NCBI GenBank assembly: GCA_001599815.1
Contig: BCIA01000007.1
Coordinates: 434,001 to 498,000 of the forward strand
Reading direction: 5' to 3'
DNA length: 64,000 nucleotides
From: Furcasterigmium furcatum
Taxonomy: Eukaryota; Ascomycota; Sordariomycetes; Glomerellales; Plectosphaerellaceae
The notes below the pieces were generated by a model. The model searched no databases, was not told the DNA's origin, and saw only the letters and a program-made list of their open reading frames with translations. Positions 44,467 through 55,393 of the stretch are shown here, piece after piece. Position 1 is the stretch's first letter, and each line of letters starts with the position of its first letter. The translations under genes and the position numbers were made by a program.

Positions 44467-45499
44467 GGTCGAGCAAATTGGATTGAGAGGAGGGGTGATT
44501 GGGGAGATTTTTCCACGCAAATTTGGACGAATGGCAGCGATTGCGAACCCCGACTGCCTTGTGGCCCCGAACGGAGATGTCGACCTGCACCCCTCCCATG
44601 CCCGCAGATTCCGACCAGGGCGTGGGGGTGGATGTGAACATTCTTCTGTCTATGTCCATGTGGGCACGTGTGGTAGATGTCCTGCTGGTGGCGGTGCCGG
44701 GGTTGCTACGTCTCTCCAGGTTGACGCCAGCATGCCGGTGGTCTTCATGTTTGCTCGTACTTGCCGCTACTACATAATACTACTTTCAGCCTCTATTTCC
44801 CACACTGTTGTCAAATCTAGTCCACCCGTGTAGTATGAGAGCAGAGGAGCCACCCCAGATCCCATGCCCGTCGATCGTATCAGGCCAAGGATGTCCGAAC
44901 CAGGTCTGCTTGGGCATCCGGCTGGCAATCATGCATGCACGCACTCCCACCTGGTTGGCTCGACGGATAAGCTATCTGAATTCCCGGTGGCGCTGGGAAG
45001 CCCTGGATCCTGCCAACATGTCTTAGCTGCACCCCGACTTGCATCAACCTTGATTCGTGGCACATGGACATCCAACGTTCGTTCGGCGGTTGGCGGCCTT
45101 TGCATGACTACGGTATACCTCCTACATAATGACGGCCTGCAGTCGACCTCCCGCAGAAATTCGACTGCGAGGCTGCGTCACGGCCCGCGGTATTGGCTGG
45201 CGATGCTGCATGTGCTCATTGTCGCGACTAGATTGGTTGCGGCTGCAGAAGAGCAGGCCGAATTTCTAAATGTTGCAAATTGGAATTTCCAAGGTGATCT
45301 GGTCCATTCACTTTTATCCCAGATCAACCGATCTTTTCTCCAGGGATATATATCTCGGCCATACGGCACCCAACGACAACCATCCGGGCCTCCTGCATAT
45401 AATCACAGTTCCCGACCTTTCCATCTTTGCCCGTGGCACAACAACCTACCTCGATCACAACCCGGGGCGGGGCCTGAATACTCCAAGCCCCGGCCCAAA
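44467..45499. other. Intergenic, promoter of the C2H2 gene
   Basis: This 1.0 kb stretch has no supported gene. TATATAT at 45347-45353 lies about 150 bp before the C2H2 start. I saw no copy of the palindrome here, which suggests the co-regulated group ends with the transporter. Confidence 0.5.
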
Positions 45500-46494
45500 A
45501 TGGAGGAGTTCCCTGACAGTGAATGTAAGTCACCCCAGAGAGTCCCGAGGTGAGTCTTGCATCTGATGCCGCCCCTTTAGATTTCTACAATGCCCTTCCA
45601 TCGCCACACCCCACGAATCCCGATCCTTTCATAGATTACAGTCTTTTTCTTCATTTATCAGAAGCACCCTCGGAGCAGATCGACGTTTTGCTGCAAGAAG
45701 GTGATGAATTTCTCGAGGGAGCCGAAGTGGCCAACGCCAGTGACATGGCACTGGGGCAGATACCCCTCGGCAGCTTTGAAGATACGGATATCTTGACACC
45801 GGACTATCGTACATATCATGAGAGCCAGCAGCCTTCATTCTCGCCTTCCATTTTCAATATTCATGGCCCCGCCTCTGTTTCAGACACCCCTGAATACGAC
45901 CATCATGTCCTCCCAGGATTCGAGGTTTCCACGGACCGCACTCTGTAGAGCCCCATCCTCCACAGAAACAACGAATCCGATACGGATGAACAGATGGGAC
46001 ACCATTCAGCTATGGCTGAAGACCGAGGCAACCATGATATTACTCCACCTTCATTTTCCGATGTCGCCTCCTCGTCCGGAGGGACGACCGAACCTATCAC
46101 CAACGAACGGCATTCAAGGCTACTCGACGCTATCACCGTGTCCACTATGCCACCTTTGGAGCAACATATGTATGTGCAACAAGGGCTCATCATTTGTCGA
46201 TATGATGGTTCCTGTGGCAAGTCCTTCACCTCGCGTAACAAGGCTAGGTATGAAAAATTGGAACTTGTTGCTCCGATGGCCCTGGCTGATGACTTCGTTT
46301 GCAGGAAACACCTCAAAAGACATGTTAAGCCGTGCTCCTGTAATCTTTGCGGCTTCAAAGCAGCTGAGAGTCCCGAAGTCAAGAGACATCTCAAAGGTCA
46401 CAACGCGCATGATGAGTGGAAATGCCGATCATGCCCTATGTCTTTTACGAGGAAGTTCAGCAGAGATAGGCATGAGAAAAGATGTCGGGGCTAG
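45500..46494 (+). CDS. C2H2 zinc-finger protein
   Basis: 270 residues from four exons (45500-45524, 45581-45924, 45994-46247, 46305-46494); the second intron (GTTTCC..CAG) is the least certain. The N-terminal two thirds are acidic and Ser/Pro-rich with no domain. The C-terminus holds three fingers: C-x5-C-x12-H-x3-H (ICRYDGSCGKSFTS..KHLKRH), C-x2-C-x12-H-x3-H (CSCNLCGF..KRHLKGH) and a C2HC end (CRSCPMSF..RHEKRC). Finger 1 is completed only after splicing, which supports the model. Likely a nuclear regulator; targets unknown. Confidence 0.75.
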
Positions 46495-47251
46495 CGATAG
46501 TGTTTTCTTGACCCGTTCGAATTAACCACACTCGTTTGGCAACCCCTTGTTGTCTGATTCTGCCGATTCTCGATGAATGTACGTAGTAGTGCATTGTCAG
46601 AACCGAAGTAGTAAACTGTGACAAGTTCTCTCTCAATACTAGTCACAATGTCCTCATGTCGTTCGAAAGGTGTCCTGGAAGCTGTGCTAATCTTGGCCCA
46701 AATGTCCCATTTGCATAATGTCTGTACCTGTTCGGTGCTCTCTTTGTCCTACTTTGGGTCTGGCCAATTGCCTCGCGGTATAGAATTGCAGCTGATGTGC
46801 TTGGATTCCTGGACAGTAAGGTACGACAGCCGGGCAGCCTCGTACACGCACCATGGATTTACGGCTGCGGATGCGATTCTTTGGCATGGACTGCATCGGC
46901 TTCCGGATGCCAACAATTTGTGAAACCTGCTTGCCATGCCCGTGTCGAACGGCCCTCACCCGCCAGTCGGTGGCCACCCTTTCTCCGATGTGTGGTGAGA
47001 CAACCAGTCATACGAAGACATTGTTTGCTGTTGTGTTTGGTTCGCGATGCGAACAGGGATCATGTTTGATAGTAGCGTCAACGGTGCCAATTCGTCGGGT
47101 CCGCCCAACCTCCTAGGATTTCCCTTCGGACCTATTTAATGGGGTGTTTGCCCTGGGAGGGGCATCGACTCTTCTAGTCTCTGTCACGACTCTTGGCGGG
47201 AAACCAGCGCGTTGGTGAACCGATTTGGTCACAGATACCCCCAACTCCACG
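46495..47251. other. Intergenic, promoter of the asparaginase gene
   Basis: These 757 bp hold no supported gene. TATTTAA at 47133-47139 lies about 113 bp before the asparaginase ATG. Confidence 0.45.
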
Positions 47252-47823
47252 ATGATTCTTGTCTACTTTTCGGGCGGCACCATCGGAATGCAACAGGGGC
47301 CCGAAGGGCTGGTCCTGAGCGAAGATTCTGCGGAGAAGCTGTCAGCGACGTTGCACACGTTGAGAGAACGGCAGCCGACCATCATCCCCGAGTTCGAAGT
47401 CCGCCAGGCTCCCGACCTCTTCGACTCAAGCGACGCTACACCAGCGGACTGGCATCCGATCGGAAGCAAGATTCTCGCCGCAAGGGCCAATTACAGTGGG
47501 TTCGTGGTTCTCCATGGCTCGGACTCACTTGCCTGGTGCGCCTCAGCTCTCGCATTCCATCTCATCGGCTTGAACAAACCTGTCGTCGTCACCGGTGCCC
47601 AAGTCCCGCTTAGCGCCCCGAACGGCGAAGAAGCAGCCGCAAATATCGAAGGAGCAATGCGGTTTGCTGCAGAGCCCCGTCTGCGGGAAGTGGCCCTGTA
47701 CTTCGCGGGGAAACTGATGCGAGGATGCAGAGCCCAGAAGTGGCACGCCCAGGACTCAAACGGTTTCGAGAGCCCCAAATGGCCGCTTCTGGGCAGGATG
47801 GAGGACAACACGGCCGTCTTCTA

Positions 47824-47873
47824 ACGTCCCACACCCATTACCTGGCCACCCCCCTCACCTGGCCACCCCAAAA
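47824..47873 (+). repeat. Left terminal inverted repeat
   Basis: This is 50 bp, identical to the reverse complement of 49615-49664 except one C/T at position 33. It contains ACCTGGCCACCCC twice, a likely pair of transposase-binding sites. Confidence 0.93.
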
Positions 47874-47921
47874 AAACGTCACCAGAATCGCGACACCAAC
47901 TTCAAGATCAATTAAAACTGG

Positions 47922-49043
47922 CTACGCTGCAACTGTGATACAGTCCTCTGGGCCACTGGGTATTTCATCGTCGCTGGATCCATCTATCTGATCTATTTTA
48001 TCGCCAGCCTCAATCTGGGCCCTATGGATAGCGTTGATGTCGGCGAACTTCGAATTGGGGCTGATCTGGACCTTCTTCTTTTTCCTAGGCCTGGCTGCTT
48101 CCAACTGGGCCTCTAGGATCTAGATCTTCTGTTGCGAGGTTGCAAGGGCGTAGTCCTTCTCGTTAAATCCCTTTTGGACCTTTCTGAATAGTAGGCGTTA
48201 CGTACTGGTAGGTTGATCCAGCTGGCTATATAGGCGTAGCTGGCCCTGGAGATCAGCTGCCTTCCTAGGCGTCGACCAAGCTACTACAGACCCAGCTATA
48301 TCCCAGTTTTCGATAGCTCTAGATCCAACAGCTCTATCCAGGATACTATTAACTATGCTGCTAGCCCCGTTACTGTTATCTAGGAGTAGAGGGCTCAGGA
48401 GGGGCTTGGCCAGGGATACTNGCCATAGACCTGTCGATTTCCATCCACTCCTAATGTTCTAGTCTGAACAGGCAGTCTCGCGAGCCTTCCGATAACAGGA
48501 TAGAAAGTTCCGTTTGCCCACAACTGTTNAATCGTTCCAGGTCTCCAGGGATCCCAGCTCCTTCTTATAGGCTGCCTTCAAGGGTCCAAAGACAGACTGA
48601 TCAAGAGGTTGAAGGACGTGGGACGTATGGGGAGGCAGGAAAACCAGTTGGATATTATTGCTGTAGCAGAGATACATAAATTCTGTTGTCTCGTGACTGC
48701 CATGCCCATCTAGGATTAACAGCCTGGGCTGGGATGGATCTGTTGGTTGGGTAGCTGGGATGAAGACCTCTTGCAACCAATAGATAGCTGTTGAATCGCT
48801 GGTCCAGCCGTTATCTGTTGCCGTGAACTTCCATTGGGTATAGTGAACCAGATCCAGAGGGAACCACTGCTGTTGGACTGTCTTGCCCTTAAAGATAACC
48901 AAGGGTGGGAGCAGGGATCCTTTTGCACTGATACACTCGAGGATAGACGTCCAGGCTCTGGATCCTGGCTGCTTTTTCCGGAGAGCCTGGCTCCCAGAGG
49001 ATCCCAGGACCAGACCGTTGGCCCCTCGACCCTCTAGGATACC
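47922..49043 (-). pseudogene. DDE (pogo/Fot1-type) transposase, 3' two thirds, with three nonsense codons
   Basis: Reading from 49043 downward gives the RNase-H-like DDE core: GILEGRGANGLVLGSS, SRAWTSILECISAKGSLLPP and VIFKGKTVQQQWFP. The second Asp is in LLILDGHGSHE and the third in LQPLDQSVFGPLK, 35 residues apart (D35D). The frame is broken by TAG at 48459-48461, TAA at 48198-48200 and TAG at 48120-48122, each one C-to-T step from a Gln codon in a CA context. The basic tail RPRKKKK and an acidic end finish at 47922. The N-terminus with the CENP-B/HTH domain and the first Asp falls in the N gap. Single Ns lie at 48421 and 48529. Not functional as written. Confidence 0.88.
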
Positions 49044-49528
49044 NNNNNNNNNNNNNNNNNNNNNNNNNNNNNNNNNNNNNNNNNNNNNNNNNNNNNNNNN
49101 NNNNNNNNNNNNNNNNNNNNNNNNNNNNNNNNNNNNNNNNNNNNNNNNNNNNNNNNNNNNNNNNNNNNNNNNNNNNNNNNNNNNNNNNNNNNNNNNNNNN
49201 NNNNNNNNNNNNNNNNNNNNNNNNNNNNNNNNNNNNNNNNNNNNNNNNNNNNNNNNNNNNNNNNNNNNNNNNNNNNNNNNNNNNNNNNNNNNNNNNNNNN
49301 NNNNNNNNNNNNNNNNNNNNNNNNNNNNNNNNNNNNNNNNNNNNNNNNNNNNNNNNNNNNNNNNNNNNNNNNNNNNNNNNNNNNNNNNNNNNNNNNNNNN
49401 NNNNNNNNNNNNNNNNNNNNNNNNNNNNNNNNNNNNNNNNNNNNNNNNNNNNNNNNNNNNNNNNNNNNNNNNNNNNNNNNNNNNNNNNNNNNNNNNNNNN
49501 NNNNNNNNNNNNNNNNNNNNNNNNNNNN
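49044..49528. other. Assembly gap (485 Ns)
   Basis: A run of N inside the transposon hides the transposase N-terminus. A gap located exactly in a repeat suggests further copies elsewhere in the genome. Confidence 0.99.
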
Positions 49529-49614
49529 AGCTGTAGAAAGTCTGGAAGAAATCTATCTAGGTTTCGTAAAGATATGAGCGATTTAGTTGGGGTGGTCAAA
49601 GAAGCGGTGTGGAG

Positions 49615-49664
49615 TTTTGGGGTGGCCAGGTAAGGGGGGTGGCCAGGTAATGGGTGTGGGACGT
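49615..49664 (-). repeat. Right terminal inverted repeat
   Basis: Mirror of the left repeat, with the same doubled ACCTGGCCACCCC word. It is followed directly by the TA duplication and the resumed asparaginase frame. Confidence 0.93.
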
Positions 49665-50183
49665 TACCCGACTCGGGCCCTGACGTCGACAGTCAACGCC
49701 GACCTGCCCGGTCTGCCTCCCCAACGTCTCAGGCCCGCTCCCTCCGCCTCACGAGTGGTTCGCATTAGCGTCTGGCCGGGGATGCGGCCCTCCCTGCTCC
49801 GGAATTGGCTGATGGACGACGGGACGGATGGTGCGGTGATTGAGTGCCTGGGCAGCGGCAGCCTTCCACACGACGAGGAGCTGCACGAGGTGCTCAGAGA
49901 GGTCAAGTCTGCCGGAAAAGTCCTGCTCTCGGTCACGCAATGTCCGCGTGGTCAGATCGACCCCGGGACATACGCGAGTCGGAGGGTGTTGCAGGATCTC
50001 GGCGTCATTTCAGGGGGGGACATGACGGTGGAAGCAGCCTTCTGCAAGCTCAACTACCTCCTCGGTAATCTTGGCGCGGACGCAGACACGATTCGCCGTT
50101 TCCTGGCCGTGGATATTGTCGGGGAACTCTCCACGCCGTCGGGAGAGAGGGACACCCTCCCGGATGATCCCGAACGGGTGTAG

Positions 50184-50645
50184 TTGTCTGACATCGAACA
50201 CTCACCCCTGCAAGTCTTCCATTCGTACGAGGATGTAGATGCAAGCCCCTTTTCGCTTGCAGCTCGGGGAAATATCATTGGTGCCACCCACGCGGGCAGA
50301 GGAAAGGATGGTGTGGAAGAACTGCTAATGTCCGCCGTTGACCGGGGTGCAGAACGAGCCTGGGATAAGGGAGATGATGTCTCTGTTGGCTTGGCGGAAT
50401 GGAGATGAGGGTTTGCTGGCCTTGTGGTAATCTATGTTGAATGACTGTGAAATCAACTTTCGCTTGCTTGTCCAATCCAATATGAATCAGCTTCCATAAT
50501 CCATGCCTTGTGCCTTGGGCATTTTGCACCTCAACGCCAGAACTGTAATCCCTTGAGTCCCGTGCCCTGGCTGGTGGCCGATTCAGTCCGAGAGTCTCGC
50601 GATGTACATCTAAAGAAACATATGCCTCGCTATGTCATGATCGTT
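50184..50645. other. Intergenic between convergent genes
   Basis: These 462 bp hold the 3' flanks of the asparaginase and the membrane-protein gene; nothing else was seen. Confidence 0.45.
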
Positions 50646-51845
50646 TTACCTGGCCTGGCCCTTGACGATCCCAACTTCATCGTCGTCCCGAGAGGACGGA
50701 TAATCCTCCACCTGCGTCTCATACGATTTCTGCACGTAGATGCCTCCATTCTTCTGATTGCTCCTGTGAATATCGTCCAGCGGTATTGACTCCGCCACCA
50801 TGACGGTCCGCGAGACCGAGCTGGGGCCGTAGCCAGCGTGGCCACTGGCGCCCTGCGCCACGCCACCTGTCCCGTAGGCGGACTTCTTGTTTGAGCCGTA
50901 CTTCTTGACACCACGCGAGAGGAGCGCCTTGAGCGGAGGCAGGGACCCGACGATCACCGCGACGCAGGTCTCGATGGCGCCCCAGACGGCCAAACCGACG
51001 AGGTCGACCGTCTGGCCGATGATGACCTGGGTCATGCGGACGATGGCGACGCAGATGATGATGATGCCGAGGCTGAAAGCGACGCCCAGCCCGATCTTGC
51101 GGCGCATGTCGAGTTGTAGGGACGGGAGGACGGCGATGGGCAGTGCCATGATCATGAGATCGGTTGCCACATCGACGCTGGTGGAGTAGAGGACGTTGAA
51201 GGTCTGCCGCCATTGCTCGATGGGCGAGTCGCATTGTCCTGCAGAAGACATTCGTCAGTCATGTCATGGACCAAATATGTAGGGAATATTCTGCAACATA
51301 CCGGCCTTGAAATACGCCGCTGGAGTGGTGCAGGTCAACGTGCTGGCGATCCAACACCCAAGGTAGGCCAGGGTGGCAAAGATGGCCACGGCGTACCAAA
51401 GCCTTCGGAGGACGGGGAAAGGCTTGACGAGGCGGTAGAAGACGGCCATGAAGCTGGCCTTGACGGCCCAGAGCACGGTCCAGAACAGCTTGATGACGGG
51501 GAATTGCCAGCGTGTAAGTTCCTCCACCCACGCGGCGGTCTCTGCGTCTGGAGCAATGCGGCCTGACGTGAGTGCCGTCAAATACCAGAGGGCGTCCATC
51601 TGCACCGTCTGCAGAATGGCCATGGTCGTGAGGCAGAGCCACGCGAAGATGATCCAGTAGTCATCGAAGAGAAAGGATCGATTTTGGCGAAAGCGGACGA
51701 TCAACCGCAGAGTCACGAAGAAGGTCGCGATGGAGAAGAAAACCCAGATGATAACGAGAAGGCCCGTCCTGTTGATCGTCGCCGCGGCACCGACGAGCGG
51801 TGCATCGGGGTTAGGAACGAAGGCAGGAACATCGCCCTCAGACAT
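50646..51845 (-). CDS. SAT4/PTH11-like seven-helix membrane protein (copy 1)
   Basis: Fungal rhodopsin-domain (SAT4/PTH11-type) integral membrane protein, thought to act as a surface receptor in related fungi. Two exons (51845-51302, 51238-50646) give 378 residues. There are seven hydrophobic segments; family hallmarks are RLIVRFRQNRSFLFDDYWIIFAW after TM1, AVFYRLV, and CDSPIEQWRQTFNVLYSTSVDVATDLMIMALPI in the second half. It has no CFEM domain. The tail (about 85 residues) is Gly/Ser-rich and charged, as in signalling members. A second member of the family lies at 57111-58565. Ligand unknown. Confidence 0.88.
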
Positions 51846-53513
51846 GGTTGCGGTGGAATTCGAAGGGCCAGCGGGAGGGACAGAAACTTGACAGAGAGAG
51901 TGAAACAACAAGACAGAGAGGCTCTCTTCGTCTTACATACTATGGACGACACCAACAAGCATCAGAATCTTGATGTGAAAAAAGGGGACTCTCCCGCCTC
52001 ACTGGCGGCTGTATTCCTTCTGCAACGGAATCTCCCGCAGAAAGAGTGTGGCCTGGCCGTGACGTGACAAGCCTTGCTTTTTTCTTCAAGCAAGATGTAA
52101 CGATGTGGCGCACAAACCCACCTGGAACGGACCGTTGCTGGTCGATTGGGAAAGGGGCTTGCCCGAGGACTGGAGGCACCCCACGGCCTACCCCCGTGGG
52201 CACTCGATGGCTCTGCCACCCAGGCCGGGCACCTCGAAGGCATAACTGCGTGTGAATCACGCATCTGGGACAAGGAAGATATCCGGGACAGGGGCGACCA
52301 CCTTCCGGAAGAGAGAGGGGCGCGCAGATGTGCCCAGGAATCCTTGCGCGTAATGTCGCCCGCAGCGTGGAAACGGCCTGAGTTTCTCACTGGATTGTCT
52401 TTGGCCGTCCGTGGGGGAGAAAGGGGCCTGTTCAACAAGTCTACAGGCGTCCATCTACTGCCCAGATATCATCGTGTTCTTCAAGCCTTCGCCGTGGCAC
52501 AATGATGCCGACATGATCTGCTGGCGGGATGTGCACGGCTACCGTCTCCCCGCCAGATGCCGTGCACCAGCAAGGACACGGGTGCGAGTGAGACGAGCCA
52601 CCCTCCGTAGCGACCTCACAACTCTCTGACCCAGTTTAGGAGGAGAGCCTTGCAAGGATAGACAGGCTACACATGCACCTCAACCCGGCTGTGAATGGCC
52701 AGGCCGGAAAGAGGGACTTTGGTCGTCGACGATATATTGTCTCGATCATCGGACGAGACCGTTTTGGGACGTCTTCTGCCAGTGAGCATTCTGACTGCTG
52801 ACAGACCCGGTTAGCCGAGGATTTTTGGGCAGAGAAAAAGCAATGTGAATTCTTCATGGCTGTTTTGCCGAGTGAGAGTCGAGTGAGGTGAGCCGTTGAT
52901 GCGCTAGCAGGCCCTTGGCAGGAGGCTAAAACTGCACTGAGATGCTAGTAGCTTTGTCTGCCAGGGGGGGTATTAATTGTGATATATGATCGGCAGGTCG
53001 CCCCGAAAGGGTGCAATATAATGGAAAAGCGACGGCAGTTGGGGATTCTCTGGCAACGCAGAACTCGGTGCGAACACATTTATTCATGGTAAGTATTCGG
53101 AGTGCCTGGAAGTCTGGGAATATGCAATACTACAGACTCGATGCCGAATGAAGCGAGCGGCACAGCCTGGCAGTTGGCTGCGGGCTCCTGCGCCACCCTG
53201 CCATCCGGGCTTCCACCCCGGGTCACTTACCCAACTCGGGGGCCAAGGTGACATGGGCTCGCCCCCTCAACCAGGTTGCGGGATCCACGGCGGGATGCTG
53301 GAACCGAGATGATGGTGGCCGTCTCTCCTTCTCCCCCGGCTTTGTCTGTGCTTTCCATTGATTCGTGCTTCCCCTGATATCAGGAGCTTGTACATGCTGC
53401 AGGAACAACGCCGGTTGATTCAATTAAAACATGCATTGTCCTCCGCATCCTCCACAGATGCCGTGCCGCTGGATCTACCACCTCCCGCCCACCCAAGTCA
53501 TTCTTTTTTCAAG
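51846..53513. other. Intergenic, divergent promoter
   Basis: This is 1.67 kb between the divergent starts of the membrane-protein and oxidase genes. Short ORFs show no domain or splice support. No repeat was recognised. Confidence 0.45.
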
Positions 53514-55393
53514 ATGAGGTTCCAGGCGCTTCTGACTTTGTTTCCCGCTCTCATTCTCGCCACTGGCAGCCTCGAACAGCGAGGTGACGCCAAGTGCAGA
53601 TGTGTAAGTGCCGGATCCCTCCCTCTCCCCTCGATACCTGGCCCTCTGCGACTCTGAGAGCTCACTCAGACTGACCCTCTTTCGACTTTCAGGTCCCCGG
53701 AGATGATTGCTGGCCCGGTCGCTGTGACTGGCTCGCCTTTCACAAGGAGCTGGGCAAGGGCAAGCTCATCAAGACGTCCCCCATCGCCGAGTCATGCTAC
53801 GATGGCCCCGACAAGGACCTGGAAGAGTGCGCCTACGTAAACACCTGGTGGTCCGACCAGGACTTCCAGACGAGCAACCCCATCGGAAGGCCCTATCCCT
53901 TCAACATCACCTGCGCGCCCGTCGACTACGCTGCCGGAGAGGCCCCCACGTCATGCCTTCTTGGCCCCATGCCCGAGTACGCCGTCAATGCCACCACGAG
54001 AGATGACGTTGCTCTCACGCTCGACTTCGCCAAGCGCAACAACATCCGTCTTGTTGTCACCAGCACCGGCCACGATCTGCTCGGCCGCTCCGACGGCTAC
54101 GGCAGCCTCCAGGTCTGGCTCCGCCACTTCCGCAACGGCATCTACTTCCAGAAGACTTTCAAGGCGTCCGACTCCTGCACCAAGTCTGACTGGAAGGGAA
54201 GCGCTCTTCACATCGACGGAGCATGGCAGTGGCGCGACGTCTACAAGGTCGCCAAGGCGAACAATGTCATTGCTGTCGGCGGCGGTTCCATCGGCCCCGG
54301 TGCCATCGGCGGATGGGTCTCTGGCGGTGGCCACGGTCCTGCTACACGCAACTACGGCCTGGGAGCTGATCAGGTCCTCGAGGCCGAGGTGATGCTTGCC
54401 GACGGAACCATCGTCACTGCCAACCACTGCCAGAACACCGACCTCTTCCGCGCCCTCCGTGGTGGCGGCCCCGGCTACGGCATCGTCCTGAGCATGCACG
54501 TCAAGGCTCACCCCAACGTCGACGTCGTCACGGCCCATAAGCTCGCGATCGCTCCCCTAGAGCACAACCCCGAGAACGTCGATCTCCTCGATGCCGTTTC
54601 CGTCCTGCTCCAGCATATGCCTGACCTTAGTGAGGACGGATACGCCGGCTACGGCTTCTGGCTCCGCAACGTCCCCTTCCCCTTCATCGGCGAAGCCCAT
54701 TCCGGCTACACGCACGGCATCTGGACCATCGGCAAGGGTCGCGAGGAGGCTGAGGAGGCCATCACGCCCCTGCTGACGGCGCTCGAGAAGTTCTCGGACA
54801 AGCTGTTCATCCACTCCACCTTCGCCGAGTATCCCGACTACTGGTCCTTCTACGAAGCCGAGTCCGGCCTCTACGATCCCACCGGCAGCACCTCCATCAT
54901 GACCTCGCGCATGATCGACCGCAAGGCCCTGTCCGACCCTAAGAAGGTCCGCGACAATGTCGAGATCATCAGCGGCAGGCCGGACGAGGTCGTCTCCAAC
55001 GTCATCCTCCTCGTCTCGGGCGGCCAGGTCTTCGAGGACGCCAAGGACGAGACCTCCGGCCTGCATCCCGCCTGGCGCACCTCGCCCTTCGTCATCATCA
55101 CGGGCCAGGGCGTTCCCAAGGTCGCGAGCAACGAGATCAGGGCGTACGTCAACAACGAGGTCACGCACGTCAAGGGCGCCGCCACGAAAGAGTGGGCTCC
55201 CGACACCGGAGGTTACATGAACGAGGGCGACGTCAACGACCCCGACTACATCCAGACGTTCTACGGGTCCAACTACGAGAACCACCTGGCCGCGAAGAAG
55301 AAGTACGACCCGGACCATGTGTTCTACTGCCCTACCTGCGTCGGCTCCGAGGCCTTCGTCGATAGCAAGGATGGTGCCCTCTGCCGCAAATAA
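53514..55393 (+). CDS. Secreted FAD-linked oxidase (PCMH/BBE, VAO superfamily)
   Basis: Secreted flavoprotein oxidising an alcohol, sugar or secondary metabolite with O2. Two exons (53514-53603, 53693-55393) give 596 residues. The signal peptide covers about residues 1-18. The FAD domain shows RLVVTSTGHDLLGRS, whose His is the likely 8-alpha flavin attachment, and IGGWVSGGGHGPATRNYGLGADQVLEAEVMLADG. The BBE-type end has FYGSNYENHLAAKKKYDPDHVFYCPTCVG. The usual second attachment site (Cys of the CxxV/G type) is not evident, so a mono-covalent flavin is likely. Codon use is strongly C-ending, suggesting high expression. It is flanked by two SAT4/PTH11-like genes. Confidence 0.88.

Larger units (their letters stand above)
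47824..49664. mobile_element. Fot1/pogo-like Tc1-mariner DNA transposon inserted in the asparaginase gene
   Basis: The element is bounded by 50 bp terminal inverted repeats (47824-47873 and 49615-49664) that differ at one base. It is flanked by the dinucleotide TA on both sides (47822-47823 and 49665-49666), the target-site duplication of Tc1/mariner elements. It is about 1.84 kb as shown, but 485 Ns (49044-49528) make the size approximate. It encodes a DDE transposase on the minus strand. The left and right ends read in from the same words ACGTCCCACACCCATTACC. Confidence 0.93.
47252..50183 (+). pseudogene. L-asparaginase (bacterial type I/II fold) disrupted by a pogo-family transposon
   Basis: The enzyme would hydrolyse asparagine to aspartate and ammonia. 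The 5' part (47252-47821) has the first catalytic loop SGGTIGM at residues 7-13 and a second loop HGSDS at 88-92, where the family normally has HGTDT. The coding frame is cut in codon 191 by an element at 47824-49664. Removing the element with one copy of the TA duplication restores one open frame of 362 residues that continues with VVRISVWPGM, IECLGSGSLPHDEEL and LGVISGGDMTVEAAFCKL, all typical of the C-terminal domain. No other lesion was seen, so the insertion looks recent or the host sequence is still constrained elsewhere. As it stands the gene should give only a truncated N-domain. There is no signal peptide. Confidence 0.88.

Noticed and set aside
48889..49599. Long ORFs running through the N gap on both strands
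   Set aside because: They are artefacts of translating N as open. Only the sequence on either side is real, and the true transposase frame on the left differs from these ORFs.
54557..55318. 253-residue minus-strand ORF opposite the FAD oxidase
   Set aside because: It is a shadow of strongly GC3-biased coding sequence; its composition (Val/Asp/Gly) and lack of any domain mark it as antisense noise. The same applies to 12895-13554, 27194-28126 and 53951-54538.
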